The notes under the pieces are model-generated. The model did no database searches. It was not told the origin of the DNA and worked only from the letters and a program-made list of their open reading frames with translations. Positions 11,457 through 23,151 of a DNA stretch of 64,000 nucleotides are shown in pieces. Every line of letters begins with the position of its first letter. Within the stretch, counting starts at the first letter, position 1. The stretch is from Piper betle (Eukaryota; Streptophyta; Magnoliopsida; Piperales; Piperaceae). The stretch is from assembly GCA_033002965.1 (NCBI GenBank), contig JAURVB010012658.1, positions 204,501 through 268,500 of the forward strand, given 5' to 3'. The position numbers and the translations under genes are program-made.

Positions 11457-12157
11457 TTTGGCCACGGGACTGCTAGGGACAACCGTCAAACCCTCGCTCC
11501 CGACCGTTCTATGAGCTATATCCGTAACACCTAGCAATCTGAAGCGATAAATTAGAATAGCGAAACTATGGGGAGAAGCAGGATTGAGTAAGGAAACGCC
11601 AAAAAGAAGAACCAACTAGTTATAGTTTTCAAGCCCAAATTTTGCATCGGCATCACAAAAGCACCGTTTTCTTAACTATCTGGTACTAAAACTATTACAC
11701 CAATTACGAGAGATACAACTAAAATTCAAATACATAAATCATGCACAATGCCACATGTGCAATGTGATTTACAACATCTCATCCATCAACAATTCACAAC
11801 ATTGGTAGAGACCCACTGGAACGGTAAAGTTTGGTGCAAGCGCTTTCATTTTGCAAGTCTGTGACAGTCGTACCCAAATGATCTCAACGTTTTTTTAATT
11901 TAAATACTAATGCTATTTTCATCTTTTCAGTCATGAACCAATATTTTATAATTCTTCAAATCATATAAAAAATTTTAAGTATATAGCATTTTAAACACTC
12001 TTTCAAGTATGATTTAAAATTCTATACATACAAAATTTTTTATAAGGCATATTTCATATTTCTTGGATTTGCTCCTTTCTAATAGACAAATCAAACCAAA
12101 GCTTTCACCATGCATACTGATAATTTAAGATAAGATCTTAAAAAAAGCCCTTCATCA
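11457..12157. repeat. Direct duplication, copy 2 (about 701 bp)
   Basis: Repeats 10466-11167 almost base for base: the Ty3 LTR tail, CCTAG, flank and foldback left arm and loop, then stops at TTCATCA, where the first copy continues into the right arm. The locus therefore reads left arm, right arm, left arm. The duplication postdates both the Ty3 insertion and the foldback. Confidence 0.95.
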
Positions 12158-13786
12158 TCTTTTGTCTATGAACAAGACTTCTACATTAGTTTATAAAAAA
12201 TATAAGATCCTTGCATAAAAATTATGTACTTTAAAATTTTAGAAGAAACCTTTTATATTTTTTCTATAAATAAGACCACTACATTTGTCTGTAAATAAGG
12301 CCCCTGTATAGTATTCATATACATTAAAAGTGAGAACCGGTTGTTCATCTTATGCCCATATTAGTAGGGCTTTTTGTCTGTCGTCTGTTCAATCCGGATT
12401 TTGCATAATTATATTAGTTTTTAAACTAAGCCTTTTTAATATTTGGATTAATTTATGCCCCTTGCATCGTGAAAAACTCTATTTAATCTGTTTTTATTAA
12501 TTTATATTTCAATTATTTGACACGCACAAAAAGGATTATAATGCTTCAACCAATATTTTTGGGGAACCAATATATATGGACATTATTTCTAACAGAATAA
12601 AATACTAGACATGATGTCTTCATTATTAAGCTTTAAGAAATGTCAAGCAGATTTACAACGATATATTTTTTAAAAAAATTAAACATAAATAAAATTTTAA
12701 ATAGCAACATAACTTAAACGAAAGCCAACACACTGAGTCCGTTACACCAATGGCTAAAACAAGGACCAAAGACTTTCCTCCGGCATGCCAAGAAAGTAGA
12801 AATACGTGCCTTCCATTGGCTACCTATTGAACTGGCAACCATACACTGTCCTACCCCTTCTCTTGAGACGATGGACATACCAGTGGATGACAATGTGACT
12901 AAGGAGAAGAAGCCTCTCGGTCTTTATGAGGTTGGCCCCTCCAAAGGCTCTGATTAGGTTCCTGAACTGGGATAAGAGGTGGGCGGTTCCAATCCCATGC
13001 GGCAGAAAGGTTGCCGAGTTTTGCTGTTTGTGTGTTGGAAAGGCGTGTGAGCACTTGTCACCGACTCTGTGTCGATGTTGGACGCTGAGGCTTGAGCATG
13101 CCTTCCGAAAAATAAAAAAAGGAAAAGTTCTAAACATAAACTTGGCTCCCCGCTAACAGCACTAGTGAAAGAAGGCCAGCTAGCTGGTTGATCCTTTTAA
13201 TTAGTTTATGCTTGTGTACAGTACTAAATATGTACCCATATCCTTGCAATTTGAAGTCGTCATTCTTAATTTGATTGCACAAAATAAAAATAGTAATCTG
13301 TTGAGGTTAACATAGAAAGCAAAAGAAAAAATTGATGTGAACGACGACAATCTAATATTTTTGTGTCAACAAAATTTACTATGAATTTTTTAATTACGAA
13401 GGCGACGAGTGCCAAGCAAAAATATGGGTCATTTTCAAATTGGCCCCACAACCGGCGGAGAAGTACGCAAAATATTGTACTCCAACGCACAATTTAGAAA
13501 TTAAAATTATGACTCCAAGGGCGGGTACTGAAAGGCTTAATTGCACTTTGATAGAAACACACTTAGTTTGTAGAGCGGATTGTATGTTAAAAGTGTTATG
13601 GATTTAGTTTAATCAAGCATCAAACGGCACTGGTGTAATCAGCCAACATCAAAACCATAATTTTAAAATTTATTTTTGACTTCAAAAATTTTATAAGTGG
13701 ACTCGACTTCTTTTCTTTTTAAATCAAATTTCATGGATGACTTCGTACCAACTGATTTAATAATTAGCTCCTCTAATCATATCATA

Positions 13787-13826
<40 letters not shown>

Positions 13827-14739
13827 ATTTTGAGGGTGAAAAGAGTAATCTATACTAATTTTATATAATTTTTTATTTATATAATTCAAAATGTAATACA
13901 AGTGACTCCTGTGTTAGTTCGGAGTCAACTTCATTCCATGATATGTCACGTTGAGCCCGAGTTTTGAGTTTATAAACTACGACCAATATTAGACAAAATA
14001 ATATAAAAGAATTTTTAATAGAGGCCGAAGCAGGTCCCACCACAGATGGAAGTACATGCAAATTGGTTAGTATGGGCTAATTTATGTTATACGAGCAGTG
14101 TATAATTGACATTTGTTGATTATATATATTAATAATATATAAATTTAAGTTTTCAAAAGTATAATTTATTAATATTTTCATATAAAAATTAATAAATAAT
14201 TTTGATTATAAAGGAAAATATAATGATTATATAAAAATATTAAAAATATTTAGTTCAATATTAAAAATAAGTAAAAAGTTTAATTGATTAATGGATGGCA
14301 AAGTATCCAAAACTCAGATATCCATTTATTTGGTATAGATGTTTGAAAAATAAAAATAAAAATTTTACATTAGTTGAAAATTCTAAATTAAAATATATAA
14401 AAATCCAAATTCACTTATGCACTTAGAAAATTTAAATTCGAGTAATGTAACTATAAATAATAATAAAAATCATCGTTGAAATAATAAATGACCTAATAAT
14501 TTTGTATATAGCCAAAGTCAATGGTTGCTAAAAAAGAATTAAAGAATTGTGGAGCTTAATGAAAAGATAAAGAAAATAAAAGTTTTTTATTTTTATATTT
14601 TTCATTCCTAACTGCAAATTCGCGTAGGAAACGGGCGGGATTCACTCTTCACTATTGACTCTTACTTACGGGGAGGTCGCCGGAGCCCGCCAGCATTTTC
14701 CGTCGCCTTCTTCGCCTCCGGTGATCGTCGGAGGATGCC
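12158..14739. other. AT-rich intergenic DNA
   Basis: No gene is supported here. Open frames near 12820-13160 on both strands have no recognisable domain. A dinucleotide repeat lies at 13790-13824. The last 100 bp before 14740 become GC-richer, resembling a 5' leader of the proteasome gene copy that follows. Confidence 0.6.
13790..13824. repeat. (AT)n microsatellite
   Basis: An uninterrupted TA/AT dinucleotide run of about 35 bp. Confidence 0.95.
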
Positions 14740-15700
14740 ATGAGTCGCGTAGGAATAGGTTACGGTAGAAACGTCACCACCTTCTCCCTCAACAGTCGCC
14801 TCTTCCAGGTCGAATACGCCACCGGGGCCGTCGACAACGCCGGGTATGTATCATATATATCAGACTGCTCAAACCACCCTCCCCTCGTCCCCCTCTCTTT
14901 TGATTTTCTCGCTCTTTGTGTTTGTTATCCGTTGGATGTGTGGTATGAAATGGTCATTCTAACCTCTACGTTTTTTTCGCTCGCCTTCCAGGATTGTCGT
15001 CGGAATCAAGTACAAAGATGGCGTTGTAATGGTATTTGGACGCCGTTCCTTTTTTCTTTTTTGTTTCACCTTTTTCTAATCTTATATTGTGACGCTTTGG
15101 AAGGGTGCGTAAAAGTGTGTGGAGTTGATGATGATCACCGCCAGTTCTGGCCAGACAATGCACTCCGTCCATGGTCACGCCGGCGTGGTATCCTTAATCC
15201 TCCTCTTTCCACTCTTGTTCATTCCTACATTTGTGTTTTCCTCTTTCTCCTCGTCGTCAACTTCATCATGTTGCTGAGAATCTCAATTGTCACATTTGGG
15301 GTACATTGTCACGTCCATCGTGTTGTTGAGAATCTCAAAATGTATGTGTTTGTCGGCACTGTTTGTTGTCTAATAAATAAGAAACTCCACATTGACGATG
15401 TAATCTTCTGATTAGCATGACGATTACCTGGGGCTGCCTCTTCAATGCAAGTTGATTAGTATTTGACCTCGTTCTTACATTGGCATGAGCTTTATGTGTG
15501 AAAATCAGATAGCCTCTCGTGCTTCTCAGTTTCAATGGAGAACACCCGTATCTGTCAAGTAGCTTGCGGACCGTGTTGCTAGTTTTGTTCACTTATCTAC
15601 CCCCTATTGGTCGTCTAGCTTAGGTATTTGTGTCATTGCTGGTTTTATTTTATTTATTTTGTAGTATCTATCTAAACACAAACGGAGGCAATTGTGGTCA

Positions 15701-15980
15701 GGCCGTATGGATGTGGTGTAATTCTTGGTGGCTATGATAGGGATGGTCCACATTTGTACGTGATTGAACCATCTGGGGTTTCATATGTGAGTCCCTTTGA
15801 ACTCGTTTTGTCTGCATATATATGTATATGTTACCGACAGACTCTATCTGCTTCTCATCTACTAATCATCTCCAAACATGGGCAATTGTGGTCAGGCCGT
15901 AAGGATGTGGTGTAATTCTTGGTGACTATGATAGGGATGGTCTACATTTGTACGTGATTGAACCATCTGGGGTTTCATAT
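15701..15980 (+). repeat. Tandem duplication of a proteasome-gene exon (unit about 194 bp)
   Basis: The exon coding RPYGCGVILGG... and about 100 bp of the following intron occur twice, offset by 194 bp. The first exon copy is open. The second has a TAA (TAT to TAA at its third codon), Gly to Asp, and a changed Pro codon. Both copies keep the GTGAGT donor. Confidence 0.92.
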
Positions 15981-16254
15981 GTGAGTTCCTTTGAACTCGT
16001 TTTGTCTGCATATATATGTATATGTTCCCGACAGACTCTATCTGTTTGTCATCTACTAATCATCTCTACTTCTGTAGAGTTACTTTGGAGTGGCACTGGG
16101 AAAGGAGAAAGAAGCAGCTAAAACGTAAGTAGCGATTTACTCTCCCATTATTTCTTCAAATGATCACAGGCATTGATAATGAAAGGGGGATAGTTGGACG
16201 GGAAGATCGGCTAGTGACCCTGTACTAATGTAATTCACTTAAATTGCTAGATAT

Positions 16255-16807
16255 TGTTGAGAAAAATTCCCAAAATTGGAGATCAACTACAGCGAATAAA
16301 AATAATAGGAAAATAAGACCTAAGAAATAAGATAAAACAAAACCACAAAAGGGCAGAGATTTAACGTGAAAAACCCTTCTTCAATCGAGAGTCAAAAACC
16401 ACGGGCAACGACGAACAATTTACTACTTTAACCAAAGATTATAGTCATTAAATATATAAAAAAATATACAAGAAGATTAATCACACACCCTATATTATTG
16501 AGATTACAAGATTTCACTCTCTTTTAATACTCCGTAGAAGATAAACTCGTGAATATTTTTCCCTCTTCTTTTTCACTATATCTCTCTCTATCTCTTTTTT
16601 TTGGTCTTTTCTTTTACTTGTCTTACCTTCTACTTGTCTTGCCCTCTAAGAATGAGACAAATGAAGCTCAATTTGTAGAGAAGCTTTGAGACCCTTCAAT
16701 CTCCATTGAACAACTAACAACCACCTCTGTTAATATTCTGAGATTTCTTTAGTATTCCGAGTGTGACAATGAGCTACATATCATTAATACAATTACACAT
16801 ATTAACA
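16255..16807 (-). repeat. 3' LTR of the copia element
   Basis: 553 bp, with TGTT...AACA ends, aligned along its full length with 20932-21483. A CT-rich stretch lies near 16550-16650. Scattered substitutions separate the two LTRs, so the insertion is moderately old. Confidence 0.95.
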
Positions 16808-16887
16808 ATCTCCCACTTGGAGTCCGATTGGAACACACTAATCCAAACTCTTCTTCCACTTATTCGTTGCATGAATCCACCTGCATG

Positions 16888-19800
16888 TTAGTGCAAGTTC
16901 ACCAAAGTTGAGCAAAAACTCAACTTTTTTCCATCCACCGGTTTAGTCAACATATCCGCCGAATTATTTTTTCCATCTATCTTCTCCAATTTCAATTTAT
17001 GTTCTTCTAACAAAGATCTGATAAAATGATATCTTAACCGAATATGTTTGGTCCTAGAATAAAATGCTGAGTTCTTGGCTAAATGGATTGCACTTTGACT
17101 ATCACTGTACAACCCGCAATCAACCCCATTAAAACCTACCTCATTCATTAAAATTTTAATCCAAATATATTCCTTGCTAGCTTCTGCACCAGCCACATAT
17201 TCAGCCTCAGTTGAAGACAGAGAAACTATCTTTTACAATTTAGAAACCCAACTCACCGCGGTTCTACCAACTGTAAAGATGTATCTGGATGTACTCCTGC
17301 CATTGTCTCTATTTCTAGCATGGTCCGAGTCCACATAACCTTGCACATCAATATTATCACCCCCAAAACACAAGCAGTAATTAGAAGTTCCTTTCAAATA
17401 CTTGAAAATCCATTTTACTGCCTCCAGTGTTCTTTTCCTGTGTTCATCATGAATCTGCTCACTACTCCTACTGCATGTGCAATATCTGGTCTTGTACTCA
17501 CCATAGCATACATAAGACTTCCAATAGCTGAAGCATAAGGCACCTTTTTCATGTGACCTTTATCCTCCTCACTCTTAGCACCTTGTTCTTTGGACAATTG
17601 AAAACTACCCAAAGTAGTAGTCACTGGCTTGGATTCATTCATGTTGAATCTCTCAAGAACTTTCTTCACATACCCTTCTTGAGATAACCACAACTTCTTG
17701 TTCTTCTTGTTTCGAGTAATTTGCATCCCAAGAAGTTGTTTTACTTCACCTAAATCTTTCATGGAAAAACTCTTGGCTAACCTCATCTTAAGACTAACAA
17801 TTTTATCCATACAAGTCCCTACAACAAGCATGTCATCTACATACAAAGTTAAAATAATGTAATCGCCATCATTAAACTATAGTAGATATACACAGTGGTC
17901 CGAATTGCTCCTAGAAAATCCATTATCCAACATAAACTTGTCAAATTTCAAATACCATTGTATTGGTGTTTGTTTGAGTCCATATAGACTCCTCTTCAAT
18001 TTGCACACCTTATTTTCTTTACCTTTGACTTCAAATCCTTTTGGTTGTTCCATATAGATTTCCTCCTCCAAATCACCATGAAGGAAAGCTGTATTTACAT
18101 CAAGCTGCTCTAAATACAACCTCTTTACAGCCACAATACTCAAAATAATTCTAATAAAAGTCATTTTTACAATAGGTACAAATATATCATAAAAATCAAT
18201 CCCTTCTCTTTGACCAAAACCTTTCACCGCAAGTCTTGCCTTATACCTTTGTACACCACCGGCTTCAGACTTGATCCGATAGATCCACTTGTTTTGTAGA
18301 ACCCTCCTTTTTGGTGGCAACCTCACCAACTCCAATGTATGATTCTTCTCCAACGATGACATCTCATCCTTCATGGCCAACTCCACTTAAGATGAGCTTT
18401 GTCACTCATGGCTTCATCATAGGACTTCGGTTCTCCTGCATTAGTATACAAAATATGTTGTATAATTAAATTTAATTTCTGAGTAGGCTTTCTAACCCTT
18501 GTGCTCCTCCTTGGTTCAGGAGCAACAACTATCTCTTGTGGTGGCTTTGAGTCATCAATTTCAACTTGCGTATCAGAATATTCAGAATCTGATTCATCAT
18601 CATTTGGTTGATTAACCTGTGACTCACCTCCTTGTTCGGTCTCTTCAGAAGATAATTGTTCCTCATCACTTGGAACAAATCCTTGATTTTCAGCACTTGG
18701 CATCTCTTCATCTGTCTCATCAAGCTCCATATACTCTTTTTCTTTTGACTCCTCATTCTTTCCTTCTTTCATGTCTTTGTACATGTACTCTTCATTGAAT
18801 ACAATATCCTGACTTCGAAACACTTTGTGGTTCTCGAAATCCCACATCCGGTAATCATACTCATCACCTCCATATCCAAGATATACACATTTGCGGGACT
18901 TTGTATCAAGCTTCTTTCTTGATTCCCTGTCAATATGTGTATATGCAATACAACCAAAGACTTTAAGAAAAGAGTTGTCAACTTTCTTACCAGACCATAC
19001 CTCTTCTTGTATTTTTCCATCTAAGGCGCTTGATGGACTTCGATTTATTAGATAGACATCTGTATCCACTGTGGCACCCCAAAGATGCAAAGGGAGTCCA
19101 GCATGAACCCTCATGCTTCTCGCTCGCTCTAGGATGGTCCTATTCATTCTCTCTGCCACCCCATTCTGTTGTGGTGTCCTTGGCATTGTCTTGATCCTTC
19201 TAATTCCCCGTTGTTCACAATAGGAGTCAAACACCTTATTGCAATATTCTCCACTATTATCCGACAGAAGACATTTCAGTCTTAAACCTGTTTCATTCTC
19301 AACTTGGGTTTTCCACATCTTGAAAATGTTAAAGACATCTGATTTTTCTTAATAGTGTAAATCCACGTCTTCCTACTAAAATCATCAATGAAGGTAACAA
19401 AATAGAGATTACCTCCAAAAGATATATTATGGACTGGTCCCCAAACATCCTTATGAACCAACTCCAACCTTTTGGATTTCATCTCTCGCCCAACCTTTGT
19501 AAAGCTGACCCGTTTCTGTTTACCTAAAATACAGTCTTCACAAAAACCAAAGTTAGAATCAATTATACCTGTCAAAACCTTCTTGGAATGTAAGATCCTC
19601 ATCCCACTCTCGCTCAAGTGACCAAACCTTCTATGTCATAACGTTGTTATGTCATTCTTCTCAGCTGCCAAAGAAACAAACTGATCTACCTTGGTAGACA
19701 ATAGGTAAAGTGTACCCACCGCCTTCCCCTTGACCACCACCAATGCTCCTTTGTTGATCTTCCATTGATTGTTTTTTAATGTGATCCCATAGCCCTCTTG

Positions 19801-20869
19801 GTCCAGCTTGTTAACAGATATAAGATTTTTCTTTAATTCAGGTATATACCTGACCTCCTTGAGAATCAGTTTACTTTCATCATGCATCTTCAAATGAATT
19901 ACTCCTTTACCTTCAATTCTGCACTTCTGACCATTGCCAATTGTTATATATCCACAATCACTCTTGACAAAATCACAAAACCATTCTTTGTGAGAAGTAC
20001 AATGAAATGAAGTACCTGGATCAATATACCATGTATCTATGTTGTAATCAACATGAGCAAATAAACAAAATTTCTCTTCATGACCATCAACAACATTAGC
20101 TACATTCTTGACTCGCTCAGGACAATCCTTCTTTAAATGTCCTTCCTTGTCACAAAACCAACAAGTAAGCTTACCCTTGAATTTCCTTTGGATTTAGAGC
20201 GCCCTCGGTTCTTAGGACCTTTACTTTGACTTCTTCCTCTTTCTTTTCCCTTGTTTTTGTCCACTGACAAAGCTGTGCCTGAGATGGACAGTGTGCTATC
20301 TACCATGCTTCTCTTTATCATCTCCTGATTCAAGATTGCACCTAGTACTTCATCAAACTTTAGTTTTTCTTTTGATGCATTACTTATAGATGTAATTACC
20401 GTATCCCAACTCTCCGGCAAAGAACACATGAGCATTAAAGATTTAATATCTTCACTAAAAGTCAACTCCACGAATTCAAGTTGTGCCCAAATTTTATTGA
20501 AATCATTCAAATGATTAGCAATAGATTTACCTTCGGGCATCCTTAAAGAGACAAGCTTCTTAACAAAAATAACCTATTAGAGGCTGATGACTTCTCATAA
20601 ACACCAGCTAATGCCTCCATCAACCCTTTGACGGTCTTCTGTTTGGAGATATTAAACGCCACCAACTGTGTTAAACACAATCGGACGATGGCTAAGGCTT
20701 GCCTATCCAATAAGGTCCACTCCTCGGCTGGCATCGCTTCTGGCTTGGTTCCTACAAGCGGTTGATGTAGTTGCTTCTCGTATAGATAATCCTCAATCTG
20801 CATCCTCCACCATTGATAATTTGTTCCATCAAATTTCTCAATTTTCCCAGTCTCGGAACTGTCCGCCAT
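16888..20869 (-). pseudogene. Copia Gag-Pol polyprotein, interrupted by a few stops and shifts
   Basis: Gag starts at 20869 (MADSSETGKIEKF). A canonical CX2CX4HX4C knuckle (CWFCDKEGHLKKDC) lies near 20115-20165, one frame off from the preceding Gag segment. The protease site near 20020 reads Asp-Pro-Gly where Asp-Ser/Thr-Gly is usual. GAG_pre-integrase and integrase follow (19893-18950), with the integrase HHCC and DDE residues readable across a frame break near 19318. The acidic, Ser-rich linker is at 18750-18560. RT spans 18386-17415 with YVDD, broken by a stop near 17878. RNase H ends at 16888. The low number of lesions suggests fairly recent loss of activity. Confidence 0.93.
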
Positions 20870-20931
20870 GACTCCTACTCAAATCAAGATCCGATTGAAT
20901 GAGACCCAAACTTCCCACAGACGGCGCCAAT

Positions 20932-21483
20932 TGTTAAGAAAAATCCCTAAAATTGGAGATCAACCACAACGAACAAAAATAATGGGAAAATAAGACCTAA
21001 GAAATAAGATAAAACAAAACCACAAAAGGGCATAGATTTAACGTGGAAAACCCTCCTTCAATCGAAAGTCAAAAATCACGGGCAACGACGAACAATTCAC
21101 TACTTTAACCAAAGACTACCCTCATCAAATATATAAAGAGATGTACAAGAAGATTACTCACACACCCTATACTATTGAGATTACAGGATTTCACTCTCTC
21201 TCAATACTTCGTATAAGATAAACTCATGAATATTTTTCCCTCTTCTTTTTCATTATCTCTCTCTATCTCTCTTTTTCTTGTCTTTTCTTCTACTTGTCTT
21301 TCCTTCTACTTGTCTTGCCCTCTAAGAATGAGGCAAATGAAGCTCAATTTATAGAGAAGTTTTGAGACCCTTCAATCTCCATGGAACAACTAACAGTCAC
21401 CTCAATTAATATTTCGAGATTTCTTTAGTATTTCAAGTGTGACAATGGGTTACATATCATTAATACAATTACACATATTAACA
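20932..21483 (-). repeat. 5' LTR of the copia element
   Basis: 552 bp, paired with 16255-16807. The primer site lies immediately to its left (minus-strand downstream) at about 20913-20930. Confidence 0.95.
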
Positions 21484-23151
21484 GATATTGCACTTATCCA
21501 AAGTGTTGATTTCTAAAATGTAAAATGCAGTGTTGAGTGCTTTTATTAACTGAAATAAAATTGCTTTCATCCAATTAATCCATGGGCTAAACAGTACAGT
21601 AATTTCTTTAAGTTGTAGCCCGTACGAGTGGCCATTGTCAGTAGATATTATTAGCTGTTGTCCGTGATTCAGCTAAATTGATTGGATGGTTAATTTTTTA
21701 TCAAAACTACTAAGCCCTTTTATTTTCTTTTATTAGAAGTTCAGTTAGTTTACTATCAGATTGATGGTCGATCTCGACCAGATTTTCATCCTCAACTGCA
21801 GTTTTATATTTTTAAATCCATTGTTTTGGCCTCAAAAGTTTTTCCATTAATCTCTTTTCTTATAATGTGTATTGTGTTGTATATACTCTTTGAATATTGT
21901 TAGAGATTGGATGCTACCTCGATGTTATTTTTTTATATTGGATTGGAAGTTGAGTGTTCTGGTGGCAATTTTGGTTTCTGATTGGTTCCTGGAGAATATT
22001 TTGATTTTAGATTACTAAGGTACAGAAGGAAGCGCCACCAATAAGGAGAGGTGCCCGATTATATTTCCCGTCCACTACTTGAGTGATTAGTGGTGTTTTC
22101 CCACCGATTTGGGTTATTGTTTTCAACCTTCCAATCTCACATACAAAGAGATCTACGTCTTTGTCTTATAGGGGAATTTGTTTGAGATGAATAGCTTTAC
22201 ATACCTAACTCTGATTGTTGGAATGTTTTGGCCCTCCTAAAATGGTGCAAGAGTTTTGATTACCTCAAAAATTTTTTGTAAATTCTTTTTCCTTTATCTT
22301 ATATCGCTATTAACTACAGTTTGTTTAATTTTTATGGGAAATATTTTTATTCTACTTCCAATCACTCGTGATTTAAAATATCGTTTCATTTTGCAGAGAG
22401 ATTGAAAAGCTGAAGCTTTCAGAAATGACTTGTAGGCAAGGAGTTGTTGAAATAGCCAAAATGTAAGGAACATTTTCTTTTTCTTTGTTTAATAACGTTA
22501 GATGCCTTGAAGCGTTTGTAGTGACCTTTTCCGGGTAGTTGCTTCTTCTTCAGATATAGTAAACATTCATTATTTGCACTTCATTTTATCCTGAAAGCTA
22601 TATATGATATTTATATGCTCATGTGATTATGTTTAAAGAATTGATAAAAGTGGACAGTGCAGAAAGGATGCAGAACCTCAAGTCTGTGCTTCTTTATTCT
22701 GTTTTCCCTATATTTGTTTGTATCTTTAGGGGTTTCATCTCCTGCGGCCCTTGCATGTGGCTCTTCATCAACAGTTGCTCGTCGGGAATGGTCATGCTAG
22801 TATCAGTCAACTAAGAAGTGAAATGTCTTTTTTTTTAATACTGTATTCAATGGATCATTTTAAGGAAAGTATATAGTTTTTTGTATTGGAGTGCAACGTG
22901 TTTGCTCGTATATTAAGTAATTCTAGTTGAATGTCTAAAATGCTAATTGTTTGGTGGATAGTATTTACGGAGTTAATGATAAAGGAAAATGATGAAGCAC
23001 TTGAGTTGGAAATCAAAACGCCAGCATCAAAGGGTACCGTTCTTGGGTTTGTTCTACATGCGCTTGCCGTATTGAACTTGACTTGAATGACGGTGTCATC
23101 AACTTCAAAATTGTGCACAATATTTCTGAAGTCATTGATGAGTTATGAGGG

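Larger units (their letters stand above)
16255..21483 (-). mobile_element. Ty1/copia LTR retrotransposon (Tork-like), nearly intact
   Basis: A 5,229-bp element on the minus strand inside an intron of the proteasome pseudogene. LTRs at 16255-16807 and 20932-21483 (553 and 552 bp) begin TGTT and end TTAACA. Target duplication GATAT at 16250-16254 and 21484-21488. Beside the 5' LTR the minus strand reads TTGGCGCCGTCTGTGGG, a known plant primer-site type; beside the 3' LTR is AAGTGGGAGAT, the polypurine tract. Domain order Gag, protease, integrase, RT, RNase H defines Ty1/copia. The Tork lineage is inferred from RT and integrase style only. Confidence 0.95.
14740..23147 (+). pseudogene. PAG1: 20S proteasome subunit alpha type-3 (PAG1-like), degenerate, split by a copia element
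   Basis: Recognisable exons: 14740-14843 (start MSRVGIGYG, then the alpha-subunit motif FQVEYATGAVDNAG); 14992-15031 (IVVGIKYKDGVVM); a badly shortened piece ending at 15187 (MHSVHGHAGV); a piece near 15511-15620 with TAG at 15560-15562 where Glu is expected; 15701-15786 (RPYGCGVILGGYDRDG); a duplicate of that exon near 15895-15980 in which the third codon is TAA; 16078-16124; 22397-22462; and a frameshifted last part from 22962. Several intron borders and phases are those of an ordinary spliced gene, so this is a duplicated genomic copy, not a processed one. The stop codons, deletion in the substrate-channel region and lost C-terminus argue strongly against a working alpha-ring subunit. The intron between 16124 and 22397 hosts the Ty1/copia element. 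Confidence 0.85.

Noticed and set aside
12820..13156. Opposed open frames of 76-105 codons
   Set aside because: No recognisable domain on either strand, and there are no other gene-like signals around them.
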